A stretch of DNA of 64,000 bases from an uncultured Saccharospirillaceae bacterium. GTDB lineage: Bacteria > Pseudomonadota > Gammaproteobacteria > Pseudomonadales > Oceanobacteraceae. The notes below the pieces were generated by a model that did no database searches, was not told where the DNA came from, and saw nothing but the letters and a program-made list of their open reading frames with translations. The stretch spans positions 1 through 64,000 of the forward strand of contig CANMOZ010000001.1 of NCBI GenBank assembly GCA_947499545.1, in the 5' to 3' direction. Both the position numbers and the translations under genes were made by a program. Positions 57,278 to 64,000 of this stretch are shown here, in pieces. Each line of letters opens with the position of its first letter. Positions within the stretch are counted from its first letter, which is position 1.

Positions 57278-59431
57278 TTAGGTTGAAGGAGGCAGTGCCA
57301 AACGTATATCACTGGGAGTGGGTTCGTCTGGAATCACAATTTCTTCTTTAGTGATCTTTTTTTCAACCTTTATCAAGCCCTTTGCTGCGCAAAAGGCTTG
57401 CCAAGCAGCCTTGTATACTGGTTCGCCAGCTTTGTATGGCATCGAATCTGAATACACAACCGTCGGCGGCAACATATCCCTAGCGTGCATTTCAGGCCAT
57501 TTGATTTTTTTCGCTGTGTGGTTGGGTGTACTCAAATCATAACTATACAGCTGCATTTGCCCAGAATCAGGGTAGAGTTGAGAAGCTGAAATCGGCACTG
57601 CGCATCCACCAAATTGCCCACAAAGGTTATCGGCAGGTGCGCTTTTTAGACCTGTACTCGTGCCACCCGATTGACTGCAATTACCACCACCACTGGCACT
57701 TTGAACGAACCCACATCCTCCCTGGGCTTTACATTCATTTGAGCCTTTGCAACTGTGATAAGTCGTCACCTGCGCGCATGTATTTTTACCTGGTGTAGTG
57801 GCGGTGTAATCCATACCCTGGCAAGCATGATAGAGCTTATCGGCTTGCTGAGAGGTTATCCCTTGCACCAAATTAGGGGCTTGCCCAGTAACAGCCCAGC
57901 AAATGGAAATACGGTCTCCTGAACCGCCCATGGCGGGTGATGGAAACTCTTCATTGGTTTGATTCCAGTAACGATTAAGCGATGTGGTGAGGCCCTTTAT
58001 AGTCCCTACAGCCGATAAGCTTAAGGTGTCGTAGGTATTTTTTTTCTTCTCAGGCGTATTTAAACGGTTTAGCGCATTGGCAACCATTTGCCGACTCGGC
58101 AAAATTGCTCGACCATCGCTGCTGCCTAACATATCAGCAGTCCAAGGATTATTGGGGTTTTCCTGATGCCATTGATCCCAGGTTTTAAATTGTTTGTCTT
58201 TAATTTGTTCACTGACTTTGGTAAAAATCTCAAAGTGATCTTGATCGCCAGAATCTATACGGGCGGATGCCAAGCCTGAGATATAAATAGGCTCCCCTTT
58301 ATCGTTATAGCCTGGGTAACGTTTCATCAGAGCTTCTGCATCTGGCTGGAACGGCTTGCGGACGTCTTTCAAGTTCTTATTAGCTTTCTTGTTTTGATTC
58401 AAATACTGCAACGCCCACCGTTTATGCCCCCATTTTTCAAGAATCAAGTGCGCTACGTCGTGACCTTCTCCCTGATCTGTAATTGCATTGATGTTATTTT
58501 GCAGTTCAATTTTTAATGCATCTATCTCCATATTTAATGTTGTAGCAATCCCTGGGTACTGTTTTGCATCAGCAACATTATTAAACTGATCTCGCTGATA
58601 CGATGATGAAAGCAGATACTCCAGCAATTGTGAACCATCGTCATACTGTATTTCTAGGTAATCCCAGTAACACAAATACATATGACCGATCGATCCAAAC
58701 CAGGGAAGATCTTTTTCGTTCATATCTTCAGTAAACCAATCAAATGGAGCTAACTCAAAATATTTTTTTCGTTTTTCTCCAGATCCACCGGGCACGGTTA
58801 TTTCTGGATTATTTAGGTTTTCTTCTGCACTGTGAGCGGTTTCTTCTATCGCACGGAAAAGTTCAATTTGCTCTTGGTTTAATGCTCTTAAAGCAACGGT
58901 TGTATTTTTGTTTAAAGATTCCCCTTTCCAATCTTCAAATTCCAGAATGTGAGGGAGCTGCCTTTGCTCATCATAACAACGCCAGCCGTACTCTTGATCC
59001 ACCAATGCGGGGCTGGTAAAGCACGGTTTGATATTCAAACGGCTAGCCATGTTTGAAGCCAACTGCAAATGCAGCATTTCATCTATGAAAACGCTGTAAA
59101 CTTGATTAAAGACCTTTTCATTTACCGTCAAAGGAATGGGGGTTTTTGGCCCTGACAAACTCGGCATGGGTGCAGAGCCAGGCCATTTGCGACCTGTGTA
59201 TAATGTACTGCCTTTACTATTGATCTCATGCATACCAAAAATGGAATACATAGACGTCATGTAAAGAGGGATCGTAAAAAGCTCTAAATTAATAGCGGCT
59301 TGCGCTATCGCTCGAACACACTGAATATCAGCCGCTTTGTATTTCGCTGACCGTTGCTCTATACGAAGGTAATCTTCTTTAGTAAATTTCGACTTTTGGG
59401 GCATTGCCTTGGCGGCACTTTGTTTAGGCAT
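57278..59431 (-). CDS. Ferritin-like protein with Cys-rich C-terminal domain, likely MNIO substrate
   Basis: A 717-residue protein. An N-terminal ferritin-like domain resembles the VioB-type family (PF12902): INLELFTIPLYM (E50), FIDEMLHLQLASNM (E118, H121) and AIEETAHSAEE (E196, E197, H200) supply di-iron-type ligands. Residues about 535-610 hold eight cysteines (537, 552, 561, 567, 573, 585, 604, 610), including HACQG and HSCKGSNECKAQGGCG, a pattern like the Cys motifs of MNIO-modified bufferins. There is no signal peptide. The start ATG 59431 has GAGG 8 bases upstream; TTG 59458 is rejected. It lies 61 bases before the MNIO gene on the same strand, so the tail is the probable substrate (inference). 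Confidence 0.8.
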   Translation of the reverse strand: MPKQSAAKAMPQKSKFTKEDYLRIEQRSAKYKAADIQCVRAIAQAAINLELFTIPLYMTSMYSIFGMHEINSKGSTLYTGRKWPGSAPMPSLSGPKTPIPLTVNEKVFNQVYSVFIDEMLHLQLASNMASRLNIKPCFTSPALVDQEYGWRCYDEQRQLPHILEFEDWKGESLNKNTTVALRALNQEQIELFRAIEETAHSAEENLNNPEITVPGGSGEKRKKYFELAPFDWFTEDMNEKDLPWFGSIGHMYLCYWDYLEIQYDDGSQLLEYLLSSSYQRDQFNNVADAKQYPGIATTLNMEIDALKIELQNNINAITDQGEGHDVAHLILEKWGHKRWALQYLNQNKKANKNLKDVRKPFQPDAEALMKRYPGYNDKGEPIYISGLASARIDSGDQDHFEIFTKVSEQIKDKQFKTWDQWHQENPNNPWTADMLGSSDGRAILPSRQMVANALNRLNTPEKKKNTYDTLSLSAVGTIKGLTTSLNRYWNQTNEEFPSPAMGGSGDRISICWAVTGQAPNLVQGITSQQADKLYHACQGMDYTATTPGKNTCAQVTTYHSCKGSNECKAQGGCGFVQSASGGGNCSQSGGTSTGLKSAPADNLCGQFGGCAVPISASQLYPDSGQMQLYSYDLSTPNHTAKKIKWPEMHARDMLPPTVVYSDSMPYKAGEPVYKAAWQAFCAAKGLIKVEKKITKEEIVIPDEPTPSDIRLALPPST

Positions 59432-59551
59432 CTGTGTTCCCTCACCAATATCAAGCAAAGTTATATGACTTTATTGTCTTGCCACTTGCATTGAAGTGAC
59501 TTCTAGCATCCCCAATATCAAAATCTAAGCGTTGAAAGCGGCTCTATGCAT

Positions 59552-60913
59552 TCATGAACCCTTAGCGATAGCAATTTGAGCATTCACTCTTATAAAAGGC
59601 CCATTTTCATAGTCTGTACCCTCTAACGGTTCGGGTACTGTAAACTGAGAAATCACACCCGATTGGAAAATCAGGCATAGACTGGAGCCTCCATAACTGA
59701 ACCAGCCCAGTTCCTGTCCTTTCTCAACGTGCTGTCCATCTTTTACGTTAATACCAACGGATGAAACTTCCGTAATGCCGATGGGCATCACGCAAACTAA
59801 TCCAATGCTTGGATCATCACTTTGAATGAAAACCAAACCACGGGTATTGACATTTGCCTCATACGCTTGAGATTTTGTGCCTGCAGAATCATCAAACCCT
59901 TCGGAAGCCAGTTCGCTGAACATAAATCCTGGTATCACCCTTTGATCAACCACTTTCCCTGAAATAGGTGAACGCCAACGATGATAATCATGGCCACTTA
60001 GAAATGACTGAACCACGTCCCCCCCAACAAATTGATCCACATAGGGGCTATCATCCAGCATATTAACCAAAGAGTAATTTTGATTTTTTAAATAGAATTG
60101 ATCTTCTCGTTGAACGTTTCGTGCGATCCGATAAAGAGTGCCGTCATTTGCAGAAACAATGACTCGATCATTTCCAATCCCATCAATAGGTCGGCATATA
60201 GAAATAATTTGACGATGAAAAAAGTCATTAAATGAAGTAAATGTCCAATGTTTAGGGTCAGTCGCAATCATTTTTTCTGTTACAAACTGATCTAAACTGT
60301 TTTGCTTCCAAGACATCGGATTTAACCAGCCTGTTGGGCCTGCATTAATCACCGACAGGGAATCTTTTGAATCTAGATAACGGCACCATGCATTTAATAT
60401 TTTTCTTAAGTGTTCATTAAAAAGTTCGTTCACAAAGACTCTGCGACCACTGGGCGTGTACATCATGTATACAAACAAACCTGACATAGGAAAGGCAGAA
60501 TGATTAATTTGAGGTTGAAATTCGGGCGCTCTTGTAATGATGTAATTTAACGCAATCAATAGATCATTTAGGGTTTCGATGCAATACGGCTCTTCTTGAG
60601 CATAGTGTTCATGTACATAAAGCCCCTCCACAATCATTTTTTCGACTTCATACCGAAGAGCTGGGTGCTGATCAAGCATACGCTGCATAGACTGAACAGA
60701 AGGTTCGAATTGTTGGTGCTTGCCTTTCCAGTATTTTTGACTCTGTTTTGACAGACGCGTGAGCCAACTTGCAACCCCCTCTAAATCAGTGGGGACTTGT
60801 TTTGTTTGTACCGCAAAAGTATTGAAATACTTCTGTTCAAACACGTTAACGATTTGCTCGATTTGGTTTGAATCCAACAAAGGCGCTGATCGTGCAGCAT
60901 TGGCGGGTTTCAT
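59552..60913 (-). CDS. Phosphatidylserine decarboxylase-like pyruvoyl enzyme, PsiD-type
   Basis: A 453-residue soluble protein. An N-terminal PSDC-type domain (about 45-170: SQKYWKGKHQQFEPSVQSM, FVYMMYTPSGRRVF) precedes the PSD domain: GWLNPMSW, FTSFNDFFHR, SANDGTLYRI, SFLSGHDYHRWRSPISG, MPIGITEVSSV and FSYGGSSLCLIF. The GGSS (408-411) is the self-cleavage site that makes the pyruvoyl group. This architecture is that of fungal L-tryptophan decarboxylase PsiD and relatives rather than of membrane Psd, so a small amine or amino-acid substrate is likely. AAGGAGTG precedes the ATG. It is the first gene of the operon with the ferritin-like and MNIO genes. Confidence 0.85.
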   Translation of the reverse strand: MKPANAARSAPLLDSNQIEQIVNVFEQKYFNTFAVQTKQVPTDLEGVASWLTRLSKQSQKYWKGKHQQFEPSVQSMQRMLDQHPALRYEVEKMIVEGLYVHEHYAQEEPYCIETLNDLLIALNYIITRAPEFQPQINHSAFPMSGLFVYMMYTPSGRRVFVNELFNEHLRKILNAWCRYLDSKDSLSVINAGPTGWLNPMSWKQNSLDQFVTEKMIATDPKHWTFTSFNDFFHRQIISICRPIDGIGNDRVIVSANDGTLYRIARNVQREDQFYLKNQNYSLVNMLDDSPYVDQFVGGDVVQSFLSGHDYHRWRSPISGKVVDQRVIPGFMFSELASEGFDDSAGTKSQAYEANVNTRGLVFIQSDDPSIGLVCVMPIGITEVSSVGINVKDGQHVEKGQELGWFSYGGSSLCLIFQSGVISQFTVPEPLEGTDYENGPFIRVNAQIAIAKGS

Positions 60914-61050
60914 TGCAAGACACTCCTTCCACAGTGCGGGAACGCGTAGCGAAACTGCGGCTCAATAGGAGTGTAGTTCAAATCGTTTTTAAAACAGGGA
61001 GGTAGGTATAGCCATCAGCTACAAGAGCATTTAGGGGATTTATCTGCCAT

Positions 61051-61287
61051 TTATGTATGGGCCAGCCAATCCAAAATGTCTTCAGCAGAAAAAGGCCACG
61101 CTAATTCATTTTTTGAATCGTTGCGTTTAAGAACAGGGATGCGTTCACCATAAGCTGCCACAAGCGTTTCATCATGCGCAATATCGACTTTGTTGATAGC
61201 AGGCAAAGAGGAATAAACACGCCCCATTTCGGCTTCAGCAAGTTCGCAAAGGTGGCACCCAAGGGTTGTATAGAAGGTGATGGTCAT
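61051..61287 (-). CDS. Glutaredoxin-like protein (DUF836)
   Basis: A 78-residue thioredoxin-fold protein with a CxxC-type active site in TTLGCHLCELAEAEM near the N-terminus and the cis-Pro loop ERIPVLKR. It belongs to the DUF836/glutaredoxin-like group. It probably works in thiol-disulfide exchange. Same strand as the decarboxylase operon but 137 bases upstream, so a shared transcript is possible but not shown. Confidence 0.8.
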   Translation of the reverse strand: MTITFYTTLGCHLCELAEAEMGRVYSSLPAINKVDIAHDETLVAAYGERIPVLKRNDSKNELAWPFSAEDILDWLAHT

Positions 61288-61371
61288 AAATCACTCTGGT
61301 ATTGATCAGCTAAAACCTAGATGGGTGCCTATGATCCCTGGACAAGTAAGCCGAATCAAGCCTTTAACGAA

Positions 61372-61403
61372 AAAGCCCCTGGGAGATTATCCCAAGGGCT
61401 TTA
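61372..61403 (-). terminator. Rho-independent terminator after the DUF5610 gene
   Basis: On the minus strand a 13-base stem with one mismatch (AAAGCCCTTGGGA against 61372-61384) is followed by TTTTT. It lies about 40 bases past the stop of the 61441 gene. Confidence 0.8.
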
Positions 61404-61440
61404 GAGGATGATTGCTGCAAACTACTTTTACTCTGATATG

Positions 61441-62676
61441 TTAAGCCGCTGCGTCAAATCCTGAGTGGCCAAAGAAGGAGTCCATCAGCTTCATAAACTG
61501 ATTCCCTTGCTCAGCAGTGGCGCCCAAAAGTTCAGGCAATTGCTGAAAGAGATTTCGAGCATCTTGTTGATCGGCAAGTGCTTTATCGGCCAAATCTTGC
61601 AACGTTTTCAGCTCACCCTCAACCGCATCAGGAAGCTTAGGCGCCGATTCTGGGCTTTCCAACTGGCCTAGCTGACTAAGATCAGTATACGCCGATGTCC
61701 GTTCTATTTTGCTGTAACTTAAACGCAAATCTAAGCTACTCATGGAATCAAACCCTGAAAAGGCTTCGACATAAGCCATTGCATCTTGCATGATTTCTTC
61801 ATTACCAGCGAAAAACTTACCTGCAAACTCAAAGCTTGCATTTAATAAGGCGTCGAGATCCGCTCTTTCCTCTTCATTCAAATCACCCACAATGCTGTAC
61901 TGCAATTGTGAACTTTGAGCGTATTTTGACGATAAGCTCATAAAACCATCGCCCTGACGCATTGAATAGGATTCAGAAGAAGAGCTCCCCCATAACAGGG
62001 TGATGACGTCCCCTTCTCGTGTCTGCAATTTCAATTGCATGCTCTGTTCTTCGAGGCGTGCGGATTGGTATGCCTGAGTTGCACGACCAATAGGGCTTGT
62101 GGGTGCTGACTTAGGCGCTTCCACTTCATTTTCAACGGGAGCTGGCGCCCTACCAAAGAATTCGGCTTCAAGATCATTGAGCCCTTTTTCAACCAAATCA
62201 CGGCTGGCTTGAATTTTCTCGGCCAATTCTTCGTTCATCAGACCCAGATCTTCTAATTCAGAGAGTGCCTGGGTATAGCCTTGCTCAACCCCCTGGCGAG
62301 CCTGATCAAGCATGGTTTGCAGCTCTTCTTCTGATTTTCCTCGGCTAGCTGCCTGGGCAAGACCTTGTCTGACAAAGTTAAGAATATTGCCTGCTGCTCG
62401 ATCAGCAGAAATAGCATCGACCTGGGTATAGCCTTTTGCCTCTAATGCCTCTTTTGAATAGGGGTCTGTTCCCGTTTCTGTTTTAGCATCGGCTACGTCA
62501 GAAGAAGGCTTAACAGAGTCTGGTGTGCGCATATGAGGAGGAACGACTTCTTCGTAAAAGCCAGGTCGTACGGCTCTACGATCAGATAATCCGTTTACGT
62601 CTGGTGCAGGTGGTTTTAACCCTGTTAACAGCGAGGGTTTAGAAGCGTCCGGGTTAAAAGAATTAACAGGTAACAT
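61441..62676 (-). CDS. DUF5610 domain protein
   Basis: A 411-residue protein. The central region (ILNFVRQGLAQAASRGKSEEELQTMLDQ, then VEQGYTQALSELEDLGLM and LVEKGLNDLEAEFF, about 95-175) is what I recall for DUF5610. Residues about 215-270 are predicted beta strands, and the C-terminal part is helical with a short tail. There is no signal peptide, and the N-terminus is Pro-rich and probably disordered. Function unknown; such proteins occur in marine gammaproteobacteria. It is monocistronic, with a terminator behind it. Confidence 0.7.
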   Translation of the reverse strand: MLPVNSFNPDASKPSLLTGLKPPAPDVNGLSDRRAVRPGFYEEVVPPHMRTPDSVKPSSDVADAKTETGTDPYSKEALEAKGYTQVDAISADRAAGNILNFVRQGLAQAASRGKSEEELQTMLDQARQGVEQGYTQALSELEDLGLMNEELAEKIQASRDLVEKGLNDLEAEFFGRAPAPVENEVEAPKSAPTSPIGRATQAYQSARLEEQSMQLKLQTREGDVITLLWGSSSSESYSMRQGDGFMSLSSKYAQSSQLQYSIVGDLNEEERADLDALLNASFEFAGKFFAGNEEIMQDAMAYVEAFSGFDSMSSLDLRLSYSKIERTSAYTDLSQLGQLESPESAPKLPDAVEGELKTLQDLADKALADQQDARNLFQQLPELLGATAEQGNQFMKLMDSFFGHSGFDAAA

Positions 62677-62954
62677 GATTCCATCCGATTCCAGGTCGTT
62701 TGGATTGCTATCGACCAGAATCGGAATTGCTTAAGGCCAGTTTACACTTTGCTACAAAATGCTCTGAATAACAGGTTTGGCTTGAGGAAGCTGCCCTTCC
62801 AAACAGGCTACATCACCCATTATAAAGTAAGCTTGGCATTTTTCTGAACTTTTGAAGTGACCGCTTACATTCGTCAATTCTGCTGATATTCAATCCATGC
62901 CCACGCTAAATGCCCAACCGGTGGTATCTTTGTACTTCTTATAGCTTTCGCGAT

Positions 62955-63125
62955 TTATAATTCGCGGGTCAGCTCATCGTCGATTTTAGACCAAAGGTCA
63001 TCTGCTATACCAGACTCGATAATCACAGCAACCAAGACCAAAAGAGCACCCATCGCCCACTGGGCATCTCTTACGATGAGAAATATGCCAGATGCCAAGG
63101 CTAAGACACTGACTAACGTTTTCAT
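62955..63125 (-). CDS. Small membrane protein, 56 residues
   Basis: ATG 63125 is preceded by AAGAGG at 5-base spacing. The protein begins MKTLVSVLALASGIFLIV and has two hydrophobic segments (about 3-18 and 24-37) followed by a charged C-terminus (IADDLWSKIDDELTREL). It is an independent unit in an otherwise empty 888-base region. No family recognised; the ribosome binding site and the composition support it. Confidence 0.6.
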   Translation of the reverse strand: MKTLVSVLALASGIFLIVRDAQWAMGALLVLVAVIIESGIADDLWSKIDDELTREL

Positions 63126-63564
63126 TTTTACCTCTTCTTAATACACAAGTAATGGTTCACTTTTTCCTAACCTCACCTCTGAAATCTGCTTGAGAGATCA
63201 AGGTACCTACCTAGACGCAACCCGCTCGTTTCAGTTCCCCACGACCTCCATTTTAGTGGCATTAAATGACAAAATCGTGAAATTTTGCTTTCTAATTCCA
63301 AGCCAGATGAGAGGTGCCATCCATCATGGGGAAGCTATTTAAACAGGATTTAACTGGGTGAAAATTGATCTACTGCACAGGGCGACGGCAATTTTTACGA
63401 AGCTTGAACAAGGTCACTTATTTGCGTTTCTTTACAGAGATCTGGAAAAATCGGCGATTTGACGCAGTTTGGTACCGCTCTTACCTATAGTAGCCAAGCC
63501 TGTTTAAAAGGTGATTTCACAACCTCTTGATTTTCGTGGCATCTACCCATGACAAAGAGGGGCT
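63126..63564. other. 439-base gap between recX and the small membrane protein gene
   Basis: No gene, tRNA or clear repeat seen. It contains the promoter of the small protein on its left side. The alaS/lysC/csrA genes that often follow recX are not here. A weaker gap of 278 bases (62677-62954) next to the DUF5610 gene also appears empty. Confidence 0.4.
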
Positions 63565-63999
63565 TTAGCTGCCCTTCTCACTCATAAGTGACAATACTTG
63601 CCTAATTTGGTCACTATTGAAGCCTCTTCGGATCAAAGCTGCATAAAGCTTTTGCCGTTCTTTTGGCTGCTCAATTGCTCTTTGAGAGTACTTCCTTTGC
63701 GACCATTCAAACGCTTGCTTGGCCCAATCAACGTCAGCCTCTCCCAACGCAGTCTCGATCAGCGTATTGGCTACGCCTCTGTAAAGCAGTTCTTGGCGAA
63801 TTTTCTGCGGCCCGTAATAGCTGCGTGATCGGTAAGCGATAAAGTCTTCGCAAAAGCGTTCATCGCTTTGCAAACCTTCCTGGTTTAGCTGGTCAATGAC
63901 CGGTACCAGCTCATGTTCCGAATGCGTAAATTTGGCCAGTTTTTGAACCAACTCATGTTGACTGTGCTCACGCCTTGCCAAGAGATTCATGGCTCTCAA
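63565..63999 (-). CDS. recX: Recombination regulator RecX, possibly cut at the 5' end
   Basis: RecX caps and disassembles RecA filaments. The 144 visible residues start with MRAMNLLARREHSQHELVQKL (spread over the first 21), typical of RecX helices, and continue with GLQSDERFCEDFIAYRSRSYYGPQKI and LIRRGFNSDQIRQVL. RecX proteins are about 150 residues, so the true start may lie just outside the window; recA is expected upstream. The downstream region is empty. Confidence 0.93.
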   Translation of the reverse strand: MRAMNLLARREHSQHELVQKLAKFTHSEHELVPVIDQLNQEGLQSDERFCEDFIAYRSRSYYGPQKIRQELLYRGVANTLIETALGEADVDWAKQAFEWSQRKYSQRAIEQPKERQKLYAALIRRGFNSDQIRQVLSLMSEKGS

Positions 64000-64000
64000 T

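Overview
The window is a chromosomal segment from a Gram-negative gammaproteobacterium, probably a marine, Oceanospirillales-like organism. This rests on the conserved block leuC-leuD-leuB-asd-fimV-truA-trpF-folC-dedD (minus strand, 22495 down to 10888), together with zapE, mnmC, trmO, a ChrR-type anti-sigma factor and recX. No rRNA, tRNA, CRISPR array, phage or insertion sequence was recognised. The genus cannot be named from the sequence alone.

Region by region: 1-2080 is the N-terminal part of a secreted M6-type zinc metalloprotease that runs off the left edge in a (Gly-Asp)n hexanucleotide repeat. 2297-7076 holds a DUF4336 protein, zapE, an alpha/beta hydrolase, a membrane protein and a short TetR regulator with a palindromic operator. 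7225-9264 is trpBA. 9475-11595 holds a lipoprotein, a small exported protein and dedD. 11588-22495 is the folC/trpF/truA/fimV/asd/leuBDC block, with a divergent LysR gene at 22605. 23763-26279 has a small exported protein and an OmpR/HK two-component pair. 26413-28865 is trpGDC. 29163-35113 contains a polysaccharide-deacetylase-like protein, apt, a methyltransferase, a thioesterase and mnmC. Tryptophan synthesis is therefore spread over three loci (trpBA, trpF, trpGDC), and trpE is not here.

35153-41024 is an accessory stretch of AT-rich, mostly exported or unknown proteins. It includes a probable thiaminase I (36999-38390) with a Cys-rich C-terminal domain resembling a mannan-binding lectin module. 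41464-44097 carries an ECF sigma/ChrR pair and a thiolase-fold protein lacking the canonical catalytic residues. 44083-53222 has a hybrid histidine kinase, a MATE transporter, trmO, a REC-GGDEF diguanylate cyclase and a pitrilysin-type M16 protease.

The most unusual part is 55457-60913, a compact minus-strand operon of four genes. In transcription order they are a PsiD/phosphatidylserine-decarboxylase-like pyruvoyl enzyme, a 717-residue ferritin-like protein with a C-terminal cluster of eight cysteines, a DUF692/MNIO oxidase, and its DUF2063 partner. MNIO enzymes modify cysteines in peptide substrates, and no separate small precursor gene fits in the gaps. The inference is that the Cys-rich tail of the ferritin-like protein is the substrate, making this a candidate undescribed RiPP-like or metal-handling system. 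A decayed papain-like (C58/YopT-type) protease fragment lies next to it at 55094-55477. The right end carries a glutaredoxin-like protein, a DUF5610 protein, a 56-residue membrane protein and recX.
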